Part shown: positions 24,001 through 34,468 of the stretch, one piece after another
How positions within the stretch are numbered: the first letter of the stretch is position 1
Layout: each line of letters begins with the position of its first letter
Assembly: GCA_964036155.1 (NCBI GenBank)
Contig: OZ038423.1
Location: 51,723,249 to 51,787,248, forward strand
Direction: 5' to 3'
Length of the DNA: 64,000 nucleotides
Origin: Diploscapter coronatus
Taxonomy: Eukaryota > Nematoda > Chromadorea > Rhabditida > Rhabditidae
The notes under the pieces: generated by a model
Databases searched by the model: none
What the model was told of the DNA's origin: nothing
Seen by the model: the letters and a program-made list of their open reading frames with translations, nothing else
Translations under genes and position numbers: made by a program

Positions 24001-27000
24001 AAATTTTGTCGCTAGGAGATTGTGTATTCAATATGTTACCCCACGGATCAGATATCTATTACGGTGACTAGACAGTCAAGTCAATTCGACCTTATCTAAT
24101 CAACAAGTTACTTGCACGAGACGAATGAATTTTATAAATGGATGAAGTTTACAAGAAATCATCTATTTTATATTCTCGCCTTCTCCATGCGATCCAGCAG
24201 AGGAAGGTCCGTGATGCTTCGCTCGATTTGCCCTGATCTTCTGTATTTCATCGATCATCGCTGCTTCTTTGTCCATCTTCGGGGGCTCTCGTTCTTCCAC
24301 TGAAAATTCATCAATTCATGAAATTTAGAAACGAAAAATCAACTGTATTACCGAATGTGAGGAGGTAGATTTGCATATTCTTTGCAACTCGCTTTTGCAC
24401 TTGTTCCGCCTTTCTTTTCGCTCGCTATTTCTTTTCTCCTATCTTGTTTTCTTTCGTCTCTCAGGAAAAGCGAAGAGAAAGAGGCGGATCATTAGGGAGA
24501 AGCAAGTCGCAAAGAATATGCAGTATCTACCTCCTTTCATTCCGCAATAATTGATATGCATTTGCTAGAATGCGAAGTTCTTGCACTCTACAGATTTTTG
24601 ATCGAATGAAAGCGTTGCTTTGGTCCTCCAAAGTCTAAATAAACAATTCTGTCTAAATGAAGAATAGAACAATTGAAAAGTTTAGTCGCAAATTGAAATT
24701 CATGAGGAATTTTGAGTGGACCATTACTTTCGGTGGAAATTTAGTCTAAAATTACCGATATCCTCAAAGTAGCTGGTCTTTTTGACAGAAGGAGCGATGA
24801 AATGACCGTGCGTATCCTCGTCGTCAATTCGGGCTTCGACAATCTCATCCGAAGATGCAGACAGTCTGCGAATACAAATGATCACTTTGTAAAAATACGA
24901 CTCAAAGAGACCTGTATGCGAGTGATTTCTTGTTGTCTGTAGGTGTGGAGATTGCAGCTTCCTTTTCGAATTTCTCGATTTTGTGCTGGACATTCTGAAG
25001 AGTAAAAAACTCACGTGCTGAGTTTAGAAAACGAGTTTTGAAACCTCGAAAGGATCCCTTCCAGACAGAGTGCCCATTCGTCTATCTACATTGTCTTCCA
25101 CATCATCGAATGGATTATATTCCTTTTCCTCTTCTGCCATCTTGATCGGTTCACTTTCCTTTGTGATTGATCTTCAAAAGAACAAAAAATGAATTTCTAC
25201 TTTACAAATTATCTAACTTGTGACTGCTGGTGGACAGGTCTATGCTCTTCTCTTCGATGAATGACTCATTGAGTCGAGTGCTGTTGCCAATTGGAGAGCC
25301 GATTTCGCCTGAACTTCAAAGTTAGTTACGTTTTCTAAAGAATTTTTAAAGCTTAATGCAACATCAAATATAAATGGTAGCAATAAAGACATTTGAAGTG
25401 TGAGATCCATGAACTATGTAATCTGTCCAAGACTTTTCTTTAAATGAATTCCGATCAAATTACCTATCGAAAAGTCGTTCTGATGATTTCCATTCGAACT
25501 GCTCGGAGCTGCATCCTCGCTCAATGGACTCAAATTATGAGTAGTTTTGGATGCTGAAAGAATACCAATAAATCATTCGAGATGGAAAGTAATCAGCTCA
25601 CATTTGTGCTCCTCGTCATAATATCCAAATGGAGAAGAGTCCTTCTGCGTGCTGTTGCCGGAAGAAGTCGATGCTCCTGGAATCACAATATTAATTTGTC
25701 GATTTTTATTTGAAGTTTCTAACCTCTAGTTTCCTTTTCATCCTCATCGTCCTCGAAATCAACTGCCTGTCTGACAGTCTTGTATCCCTGTATCTGTGTC
25801 TGCTGTGCAGTAGCAGCAACAGCAACAGCAGCAGCAGCAGCTCTGCTCTCCTCCTGCTTCTGTTCTTCCTTTCTGTTCAATTGAATGTGGTCCCCACTCA
25901 GCAAGTCGTCATCTTCCATATCACTCGGAAATTCCCCGTCGTCCAGCTGATTCTCGTCCTCATCGCCCATCAGCTCCTCATAAACAAGCATCAGCAAAGA
26001 GCGGTGATCTCTGCCTCGCAGCTGATTCCGGGCCATTTGACCCATTCTGAATCGAAATGTGAAATCATTAGAAATTTAGAAATATCAAGCACAAATTCGA
26101 AGTTAGGACAAAATAGCCTCAATTTACATTCACTGGGTAAATTTCACTCGGATCATGACAATTAAAATTCAACTCCGTTTGGTGGAATGTTTTCGAGATA
26201 TGTGAAGATCGAACTTTAATTTTCTAAGCAAAAATCAAGAATGGGAAGCTTTAATATCGACTGACTTAATTTTCTACGAGTTCCATACCAAGGGTGTGCG
26301 AAACTTCGACATCGACTTCATGGGGAAAGTTTGTTAAACTTCGGTTTCGATTTTGAATTTAAAAATTTTTTGACTTTGCGCAGCCCTACTCCAACAAATG
26401 AAGTTTTGAAATATCATTCTACGCAAAACAAAAACAAAAACTATTACCTGTGCGGAGTTGGCCTAGTGCTGATCATAGAGACAGTCATAATATTGACGAG
26501 CGAGAACAGATCCACATCCTCTGCCTGCTCCACTCCTGCTGCGCGCATTACTGTAATTTATACATTCAATCATGTTTGATAGTCATTTTAATTTCCTACC
26601 TGCTCCGAGACAATAAACAGCAGCGGCCTGTGGGTCGTCTTCATTTCTCTTCCACTCGGGAGGATGAAATTCCTCTGCAATCTGCGATGCAGGCACTGTC
26701 TTTATCTGAAAATAAATTATTTTCAAAATAACTAGCGAGGTGAGAAGTAAAGTCAATCAGGGAACTTTTCTTTTTAATTTTGTTAATTTAATAAGCGACG
26801 AACTCTTTTTCCATTGTTAAAAAGAAAAATGAAGCAAAATTTAGACTTAATATAAGAAATGTTAAGAAAAAGTAATAAAAACAAAAAATCGACAGATAAA
26901 AATTCGATTTTATGATCTGCAGAAACTGGAAGAGAAGAATCTGCATGAAAACCGAAAATGATAAAACTAGAATTAAAAAAAGATCTTTTTGAAGTGAAAA

Positions 27001-27630
27001 GCGTTTCAGTTCAAACCTCGATTTTTAAAAATTAAGGGATTATTGAATTAGATACAGGATAGATACGGTGCAAAGGGGCGGATTATTTTCAGCTATGCAG
27101 AAGCATGAATTCTCTCGTTTCGAACAGGCTTACAAATAAAAATCCGAACCCGTGATACAGACGCGGGTGAGAGGTTTGGAAAGAAAAATTACAATCAGAT
27201 TTCGAATATTTCCTCAAGAATCTCAAATCATTACACTAATTTTGATTAAAAATGCAGCATGAATTTCAGAACGTTCAGTAATTCGCTATAAAATGTATGA
27301 TTTCACGAGGAATATTTTCTTTAGTTTTTAGCAAATAATGAAAGATAAACTACTGGAAAGAGAGCAAAGTGTAAAATTAAAATAAAAAAATAAATAATAA
27401 CCCAACCTCGATAGTGCCGTTGCAGTTGATGAAGACATTTTCAGTGTCGAATGCAAGTCCTTTGGGGCATTGGGGAAGGACTTCACTGGCTGCCACGGCC
27501 AACGACAACAGTTCGGGGGCATCCAGACCTGATGCTCTCACCTAGAACAAGTAGTTATTCAAACAGTAAATCAAACAATGCATACCTCCAACACTTCAGC
27601 CACGCTGACTTTGACATCCAAAGGCACCAT
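15018..27630 (-). CDS. KIND-FERM-PDZ scaffold protein, FRMPD2-like, about 28 exons
   Basis: A cytoplasmic scaffold that by family knowledge organises cell junctions or the cortex. The start used is the ATG at 27628-27630 (MVPLDVKVSVAEVLE); an open frame continues upstream to 27727 without another ATG, so an extra 5' exon is possible. Order: KIND domain (exons 27587-27630, 27412-27542, 26600-26707, about 26450-26543); a long acidic Ser/Glu/Asp-rich linker in small exons (26050-22170), with an alanine run near 25812-25841; FERM F1, F2 and F3 (22115-19640), including HIFFGLSFLRDGEHFFLD; a proline-rich linker; PDZ1 (18640-18285, GLGLTLV); another linker; PDZ2 (16900-16270, GSLGVQIAS); and PDZ3 (16255-15018, GTLGVSLAK then LRVGDRLVSVDG). 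It ends just after PDZ3, so the tyrosine phosphatase domain of PTPN13 is absent. That architecture matches FRMPD2. Linker exon borders are approximate. Confidence 0.9.
15221..15411. mobile_element. inverted-repeat element with TA ends, inside PDZ3 intron
   Basis: This is a 191-bp segment. The left end is TACTGTGAAATCTCTAAT; the right end on the other strand is TACCGTAAAATCTCTAAT. If the TA is the target duplication (15221-15222 and 15410-15411), it is Tc1/mariner-type. It lies in the roughly 960-base intron that splits PDZ3 of the scaffold gene. No coding frame is seen. Confidence 0.75.
17467..17697. mobile_element. possible degenerate inverted-repeat element
   Basis: The left end GTGCACCATAAATATTGTT and the right end, GTGCACCACAATTACTGTT on the other strand, pair imperfectly over about 25 bases. 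No target-site duplication is readable. It lies in a scaffold-gene intron. Confidence 0.4.
18796..18914. mobile_element. MITE-like inverted-repeat element
   Basis: The element is 119 bp, in a scaffold-gene intron next to PDZ1. The left end TTGGATAAATTCGCAGCTTC pairs with the right end, TTGGATAATTCGTAGCTTGG on the other strand. The inner parts also contain GTAGC repeats. I see no clear duplication of flanking bases. Confidence 0.65.
19519..19575. repeat. 57-bp near-perfect palindrome
   Basis: GTGCCCGTATTCATAAACG at the left pairs with CGTTTATGAATACGGACAC at the right. The interior (TGTCGAGAGGCTCTCGATG) is itself almost self-complementary, so nearly the whole unit can fold on itself. It sits in an intron of the scaffold gene. 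It could be a minimal MITE. Confidence 0.8.
24361..24534. mobile_element. MITE-like element with terminal repeats of about 38 bp
   Basis: The element is 174 bp, in a scaffold-gene intron. The left end GGAGGTAGATTTGCATATTC pairs with the right end, GGAGGTAGATACTGCATATT on the other strand; the match continues through TTTGC and AACTCGC/GACTTGC. The middle is pyrimidine-rich and holds CGCTATTTCTT. No target-site duplication was found. Confidence 0.75.
25812..25841. repeat. AGC/AAC trinucleotide tract coding for alanines and valines
   Basis: A 30-base run of agc and aac triplets lies inside an exon of the scaffold gene. On the coding strand it gives an Ala-rich run broken by Val (within AAAAAVAVAATAQQ) in the acidic linker between KIND and FERM. 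Such tracts often vary in length between individuals. Confidence 0.8.
26291..26387. mobile_element. possible hAT-like degenerate element
   Basis: The left end AGGGTGTGCGAAACTTCGA and the right end, AGGGCTGCGCAAAGTC on the other strand, flank an AT-rich middle with repeated TTCG motifs. It resembles the element at 61794. The duplication is not readable. It lies in a scaffold-gene intron after the KIND domain. Confidence 0.5.
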
Positions 27631-28194
27631 TCCAAATGTGTACGATTGGTTGGAACGAGATGGAATGTGGGGTGCTTGAATGGAAGAAGAAGAAGAAGAA
27701 AAGGAGGGATGAGTCAGGAGGGCTGCCTAGAAGAGGGGCTGCATTGCACACCAAGACAGTGAGAGCTGAAACATAACTGTTGAAACGGAAGGAGACAGGG
27801 CAAAAGGGAGACAAATTGCGGGAAGAAGTAGGACAAGAAGCAGCACAAGTCGATTAGAGGGGAGGGGAAGAAATAAGCGAATGGGAATGAAACTGAGAAA
27901 TCGAAGGAGGGATTGAGTGAACGAAGTAGGATATATTGAGGAAGGGGGGTTGAACCACGCAAATGCCGACAGGTGTCAGAGTGAAAGATGAAATAGCCGC
28001 AGGCAAGGAGTCAGTCGGAGTCCGAGTCAGACCGTTCCGTTAGGCTGCTGCGGCTAGACTGCGATACAATCAATATCGCGCAGGGGAGGAATGAAGAGAT
28101 GGAGAGGAGAGAAAGAATGGACGAGTGGAGGACGAAAGAGAGGAAACAAGAAATGAAAGACCACAGGAATGGGTCAGAGAAAATGGGAAGAGAG

Positions 28195-28214
28195 GAGAGA
28201 GAGAGAGAGAGAGA
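28195..28214. repeat. (GA)10 microsatellite
   Basis: A perfect run of ten GA units lies inside a longer purine-rich stretch. Confidence 0.95.
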
Positions 28215-29184
28215 AAGACAGTGCTAGAGGCATCCACTCCACTCATCGCCTGTGTCTTCTCTATCATCTATCACTTCTTCTCTATCAATATCACCATTCT
28301 GCCCATTCCTCATGCCTTTCAATGCCCCTTTCTAGTGGCAGTCACTTCCCTCTGCAATATTTTCCTGTTTACCACCCAATCATGCACATATTTACCTACA
28401 TTATGCATGAACAAAGCGAATTCTAGAAGAAATACAAAAGCAACATATTCGACGACCTGCACAGGACCATTACATTTCGAAATCCGTCGGCAATAAATCA
28501 GAATCAAAGTGTGACCGTGTCAGCCAACCAATTATTCAATTCTCGCCATTGCATTATACGGCTAGCATTGTGGTTTTGATGAGAAAGGGGAATTTCACTA
28601 GCCAACAGATCATATGCAATTTCACAACATAAACAGTCAATATTGGAGAAAATGCATTTTTCAAAAACATTCGCGTTTTGATCGATTTTTCCCGAATAAT
28701 TGTAGTTTTTTATAAGCAAGTAGTCGCTCAGTTCTTCGAGATCTTATCAAAAACAAAAACACGAACATGAAAATCGCTGCAAGCATGTCGAGTATTTATG
28801 ACACGAGAAATTCCCCGATAAATTTTCATGAAGTTTTCTGGGGAATGAGAAGTTCGATCGTTTTGTGCTATTTTTAAAATGGAATCTCAATTTCTCCATG
28901 GTGAATTTGAGAAACACTAGGGTAAAATAAGCTGATGGTGAAGACTAAAGGGACGTGAAAAAGACAAAAAAAAGAAAATAAAACAAATCGAGAAAGAAGC
29001 GCGACTGGAAGAGAAATGAGTAAATGGAGGAGTCGAAAAGAAGAGGGACGAAAGACAACACACTCTCGAGTCGACCAACTTCTCAGAGTCTCTTAGCCAG
29101 GTTGATCAAATGTATCGGAAACGATGCATCATCTTTATCATATAAAAGGCGATGACAACGATTTTGAAAATCATTCAAGAAAAA

Positions 29185-29286
29185 GACAATTCGTAAATGA
29201 CGAGACCTATGGTTAGAGATAGGAAGAGAAGAAAAGTAGAGCGAAATAGTGTGAGAAAGAATAGGTCTCGTCATTTACGAATTGCC
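29185..29286. mobile_element. MITE, same family as the element at 1647
   Basis: The element is 102 bp. The left end GACAATTCGTAAATGACGAG pairs with the right end, GGCAATTCGTAAATGACGAG on the other strand; the repeat continues through ACCTA. The core AGCGAAATAGTGTGAGAAAG is nearly the same as that of the element at 1647. The flanking duplication is not clear. Confidence 0.85.
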
Positions 29287-29834
29287 TATCGTTCAAATTT
29301 GAATTGATGAAAACGAGGAACTATCTCGCTCAATTGCCAAAATCTGCGCGATTTCACGAAGATGCAGTGACGCGGCAGGGTTGCAGATAGGCGAGAGTAA
29401 ACCCTAGCCGTGAAGAACATAAGGCCGTGTGTATTGTGAACTTTCGACGGTAACTTGATTTTTTCTCGCATTTTTGTTTTCTTATGCGTGAGTTTCTGAC
29501 GATTCAGAATCTTGACAGACACTGAAACGGCTTACAGAGACATGGAGAAACATTAACAACAACAATAGATGTCGAAATAGGGTCGGTTCTCGGTTTTTTC
29601 GCTTGCTTCAAAATAAATTGATTTTTAATAACTGAACATTTATCGATTCTCTAGTAAATTTAGCAAAAAATATGATTATTCCATTCAAAGCTACATCATG
29701 CCAATTTATTGATAGTCAATCATTCATTGCCTTTGCAAAAGTGGTGAGCACACGAATAATTCTATTAAAGAATAATAATATACTGTAATTTGCGTAAAAT
29801 TTAACCCGCTTTATGATAAAATAGAATTTTTTCG

Positions 29835-30209
29835 TCTGATTTTAGATAGGGCCCCTAAGTAGATATACCAAATCGCATTTCCGGCTAAAATTTGTGGACA
29901 GAAAGGTGAAACGGGTTGTAAATAGGACGGTCTGTGTAGAAAAAATAAAAAAATCGCAAAAAAACCCCATCGCCCAAAATGAACACGTTTTGGCAAACTT
30001 CAAACTGCATGAACGCACGTGGACGCAAAAATTATACGTTGATTCTTGGCACACAAACATTTTATCGGATTTATCGTCGATTTAGACTGGGCTTTTTTTT
30101 TTGAGGCATTCGAGGTTTGAAAGATACTTCCTTCCTAAATGTTTTATTCCAAACTACTACGATTCTGCCAAAAACATGTTTTTTTGCAAGGGGACTCTGA
30201 TTTTAGATA
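29835..30209 (+). repeat. 347-bp dispersed repeat flanked by 14-bp direct repeats (copy A)
   Basis: The body is 29849-30195. The perfect 14-bp direct repeat tctgattttagata lies at 29835-29848 and 30196-30209 and looks like a target-site duplication. Diverged relatives lie at 48641-49001 and 40233-40400 in the same orientation. Shared landmarks are AGTAGATAT near the left end, AAATGAACACGTTTTGGCAA in the middle, GTGGACGCAAAAATTAT, and TTTTGCAAGGG at the right end. No open frame is shared. A long, variable duplication would suit a retroposed element, but I see no clear A-tail. Confidence 0.8.
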
Positions 30210-30319
30210 AAAGTATTCGCAACCGAGTAGAATTTGCAATAACTTCAGAAACAAATTTTCTCATTTTAACAAGAATAATGAATTAAAGTTTTCTATATCT
30301 TTTTGTAGAAGTTCACGAT

Positions 30320-32678
30320 TCATTTGTGATAGCGCCAAGCTTTCGACTCTAGTGAGTAATTTCCCCCATAGACATATTTGATTCGAGCAAGAACTCCGTC
30401 TATAAGCGGCTTTGCCAGCTTATCAGGATAATTTGTAGGTGTTAGAGGTCCGAAATTGGGTTCAGAAAATTGTTTCATCACCCAGTCGTTCTTGTTTCGG
30501 TAGTGCCTAAAAATGGGAAAATATGAAAGAAAAAACCAAATCTTAGGAACCTAGATAGACCATATTTTGGATCGACATCATGCCCTTTGAATCCAGGAAA
30601 ATATCTGCTTGGATAATGAATCCACATAATAAAGATCTAAACAAAAGTAATTTTTACCAAACACAACGGCAACTTGGACTTGTCGCGACATAAAAATGAC
30701 GCGACGTGTTTTAATGGAATATTTATACTGAAATAATTCCAGATCAAATATACCTTACAAGACGTCGTGACATTTGCAAAAACAAGTCGCGTCATCGCGA
30801 CAAATCCAGATAGCCAACACAAAATCTTACTTTATGAGACTGGATAATAGTCTTTACAACCCATCCTAAACCTATTCATTTCAGGAAAAAAAATCAAAAT
30901 CTACCTGGTGGCGTCACTTTAGACGTGTTATGAAAACGCATTGTCGGCAGCCATTTTTCAGTCTAAATGAAAAAAATCAATCTATCAATAGTATGAATAC
31001 CCACTTCTGTCAAGTTTGCATACTTTTCTGGCATTTGTTCATCTTTAATGACCCATCTTTGTCGATATGTAACCGATCCAACTTTCGGATCTGTGATAGT
31101 TCTAAATCAGACGATTATTTTGATTACTAGAAGCTGTGAAAGTTTATACAGAAATTAATCAGAAACCTAAGATAGTTGACAACGGATCCCGTAGTTTCAT
31201 TGGCGAAAAGTCGCTCATCGAGGTCGATGAATGCAGTCCAATTTGCATGGCTCCTGCTTCGATGCAGACAATCGTGAATCTGAATTGTGTGCCAATGTTC
31301 CCCAGGCCTTCCCCATTGGTCTGCCATCATAATCACTTCGGCCTAAAATTATAAAGATGACCATATTTCAGTGATGAAAAAGTCGACAGATTCAAGTGGA
31401 ACCATTATTTATTATTAGAGCAAATGAGGACCAGATGCGGTTAAAGATTTGGCTTTGCTCACAAACTGCCTAAATAATTTTTGCTCTTTCATATATTTTA
31501 GAGTGAAAATATGTTCATTGGAGATCACAATTTTGCCACCTTTTCGGTTTAGAAAATGTTTAATTTGACTTCTTCTTTACAAAATCCTTATTTACATTCC
31601 AGTTAACCTCTTTGTATAAGAATCTTGCACCTAACATCAAGTTTCCTTATCAACCTGCAGACCCTAATGATACATAGCCCAAAATATGAAAAGCAAATTA
31701 ACTTACCTCTCCTATCATCACATAGTAATCCAGGATTCGTCTGTCATAATTCGACAATTCATTTGTGATGTACACATAAAAATACGTAGCTCCCTATGAA
31801 TAATCAGTAGATAATTGCACAATTGTCATAGGTATAAGTGAAACTTGCCTGCAACTTGTGATGCTCAATGAATTCAGCTACTTGTAAGAATTTCGGTTCC
31901 GTTCCGTATAAAGGAGCGATGCATACAGAAAAGAAGTGTGATGGTTCTGTCAATTGAATTTATTAGATTCGGCAGTATTTTTGTTAATGATGTACCAGAA
32001 AGTCTTTGAATAAGTGGAATCGAGAACGCTGGCACTTCGTCAGCTTTCTCAGTAATCGAAACGTAGACAGTCTTCCTTCTTCTCGCGCAAAAGATCACAC
32101 TTTCAGGAAATACGAAGGCTTCGAAGGGTTTGCCTATCGACACTCGATTCGAATCGAAATAGTGACAATAGACAGTCTTTCTGAAGAAGATATCCATAAA
32201 ACTACAAACCGAAAAGAGGAACTACCCAAACATATGAAGAGACAAAATGTGCACGGCAATTTGATTAGGAAATTCGTAGGCAGAAAATATCGCTGTATTT
32301 GGTGTTAAGAAGTTCTGAATACTTTAACATGTCTGAATATCCTATTACTCTTACTTTTCTGCTAACATTGCTCTTCATTTGCTCACGATACCATGTGAAA
32401 TTTGGCAAAATGTCCGCACTTTCATTTTCATCAATTTTAGAAATCATCAGAGATGTTTCATTTTTCGAATTGCATGTAACTGTTACATTTGAATTTAAAT
32501 TTTCGCAATCACACGATGACATCCATGATAGTTGACTAAGATCTGTAAAAAACGAAGAAATGAGTAATAAATATCACTAAAATATTTTACCTTTACTCAA
32601 AATTCGATCATAGTTCATATAAACTGCATAAATTACGCATACAAATATTAATATGGCAGGTACGATAATTTTCTGCAT
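30320..32678 (-). CDS. glycosyltransferase family 92 protein, type II membrane, 11 exons
   Basis: Probable Golgi glycosyltransferase. In characterised animal GT92 enzymes the activity is galactosyl transfer to glycans; the substrate here is unknown. The start at 32676-32678 opens a short cytoplasmic end and one membrane anchor (VPAILIFVCVIYAVYM). A luminal stem with several Asn-X-Ser/Thr sites follows (exon 32549-32375). Then come the family blocks: SAYEFPNQIAVHI, VYCHYFD, YVSITEK…IPLIQRL, SVCIAPLYG, FIEHHKLQGATYFYVYI, YDRRILDYY, DCLHRSRSHANWTAFIDLDERLF (31346-31160; the acidic DLDE lies at the expected metal/donor site), and a final HYRNK segment (30508-30320). All blocks are present and in frame, so the gene looks intact. 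A 40-base intron near 32318-32374 joins SNVSRK to NFLTPN. GT92 genes are numerous in nematodes. Confidence 0.9.
30676..30807. mobile_element. MITE-like element with TGTCGCGA ends
   Basis: The element is 132 bp, in an intron of the GT92 gene. The left end GGACTTGTCGCGACATAAAA pairs with the right end, GGATTTGTCGCGATGACGCG on the other strand, with ATGACGCGAC shared further in. GC-rich ends enclose an AT-rich middle. No target-site duplication is clear. Confidence 0.75.
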
Positions 32679-34468
32679 TTTTTTTTTTTTTAAATTAGCT
32701 ACATAGTGCGTAAATGTAATATTTTATCTATGATTATTAGATACTTCACTATGAATAATGATCTAAAATAAGCTAATAAATTTGATATTAATTTACTTTA
32801 CTGAACTATCTAACATAAATTATATTCGAAGCAAAGTTCTCTGTAAATATACAATCCTATAAAATTAAATTAAATTAAATGAGAAATTAACTCTATATAT
32901 TAACAATTTATATCAGTTGAAATGGTCAAATTGTATCAAATTAACTTAGAAAAAAAGATAACTACACAAATTTTTATGCATTTAAGACATCCATGCCACA
33001 GAAAGTAAAATTAGAAAGATAAACTTAATTAATAATTTTAAAATTCTTGATTTAAATTGCCAACTATTAAAATAAACGAATATCAAGACGATTGATTGCT
33101 TTCAAGCTAAAATTTGAAAGTGATATAAAAACAGAGAGTCCGATTGATAAGGAATTGAAACCGCAAGTAAAAGGGAAATGAAAGTTGTGCAGAAATGCTC
33201 TCAACGAAACACATTCATCCATGAATGGAAGCAGATTTATACAACGCGAATTGTCAAGAAGATTCCATTTTTACATTTTTATGGGCATTTGTCGGTCTCT
33301 ATTATATTTTTCGTATATTGATTGCATTAATCTTTAAATGCCGTCTTTGGATTAGAAAGATTTTCAAGAATATTCGCAATTAGATAAGTTTGGTATAAAA
33401 GATATAGAAGCAGACCTAGAGGCCGATTTTCAGTCAGAACGAAAAATTATAGGGGAGGGGGTACGCAGCAGCATCATGATTCTGGCAGATTATTTTGGTT
33501 TAAGCCTTGCCTAGGTACGGATAGAAGGTAGAAAGTATATCAAGTTGTATTATATCAGATATTGAATTGCTGATTAAATTCGATTCCTTTTCATGTGTCA
33601 TTTCTAAAAGTTGAAAACTCAACGATGGTTTTGTTCTTCTTTCGTAATTTCATTATTTATCAATACTGCTAAAATGCAATTTCAATGCCTAAAACTAGGG
33701 AACATGATGTCTACTTTCGATCATTCAGTTGCATGCTTTCTTTTTTCTGAAAAATACAGTATTCTGAGTTTTCTTTGACTCTGTGCAAATTGTAGTTTAT
33801 AGACTGGTTGTTTCTGTTTTACTTGTCAGTATTTGCTTTTGAAGAAACGTAAGGCGGCAGCTGAGTGTCGAATTCAATCGATCCCTCCTCCACTCTTTGC
33901 TCACTTCAACTGTAAACAGCACTGTGAAGAACTCCTCCTGCAGCGTAATTCTGGCTCATTTCCTAATTTCTTCTCTGCAACCTTTCAGTTCAGTTCAACT
34001 TCCACATTTGTTTTGTGTGTTTCTTTTTGCTCATTCATTTTTCATCTCGACATTTCTCTTGGCAACCGACAACAAGCAAACAGCAACCAAGTGCTTGCAT
34101 TTTCATGCCTTGATGATTTTCATCTCGGCTCCAGGCTATTTCGAATGTTTGCAGTTTCCTGGAGTTATGGTTAGATGGAAATGAAAATTCTCTATTTTTT
34201 ACGACTCCTTCCCCCTCTGCATCTATAGTGATTCATTCTCAATCAGTCTGCCAGTCCTCCATGTCTTATCACTTCAGCATTCAACATTCAGCACTTCAGC
34301 CAATCAATCTATTGCACATTCACTTTCTCGCATTTTCGCTCTTTCTGCAAATAAATATTTCAATTTCTTGTTTCTTTCGACTATTTTATCATTCATATAA
34401 AATTTTTAAGGTTAAATTTTTCTTCTCATAACGTAAGTTATGTGATTTGGGATTGGTTGAGCCTCAAA
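32679..34468. other. divergent promoter region between the GT92 and CDC50 genes
   Basis: The GT92 gene reads left from 32678 and the CDC50 gene reads right from 34469, so both promoters lie here. The sequence next to GT92 is very AT-rich with a run of T at 32677-32692. The stretch 33830-34430 is pyrimidine-rich with an open frame at 33833-34174 that I do not accept as a gene. No RNA gene is seen. Confidence 0.5.

Larger units (their letters stand above)
27631..30319. other. spacer between the scaffold start and the glycosyltransferase end
   Basis: It holds the presumed promoter of the FRMPD2-like gene and the 3' flank of the GT92 gene. It contains purine-rich low-complexity DNA (27660-28220), a (GA)10 run at 28195-28214, a MITE at 29185 and the 347-bp repeat at 29849. 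The open frames here are low-complexity and show no family likeness. Confidence 0.5.

Noticed and set aside
33833..34184. Two overlapping plus-strand frames of 95-113 codons before the CDC50 start
   Set aside because: They overlap each other in different frames in pyrimidine-rich DNA (Phe/Ser/Leu-rich products), which is typical of non-coding low complexity. This could be 5' untranslated sequence.
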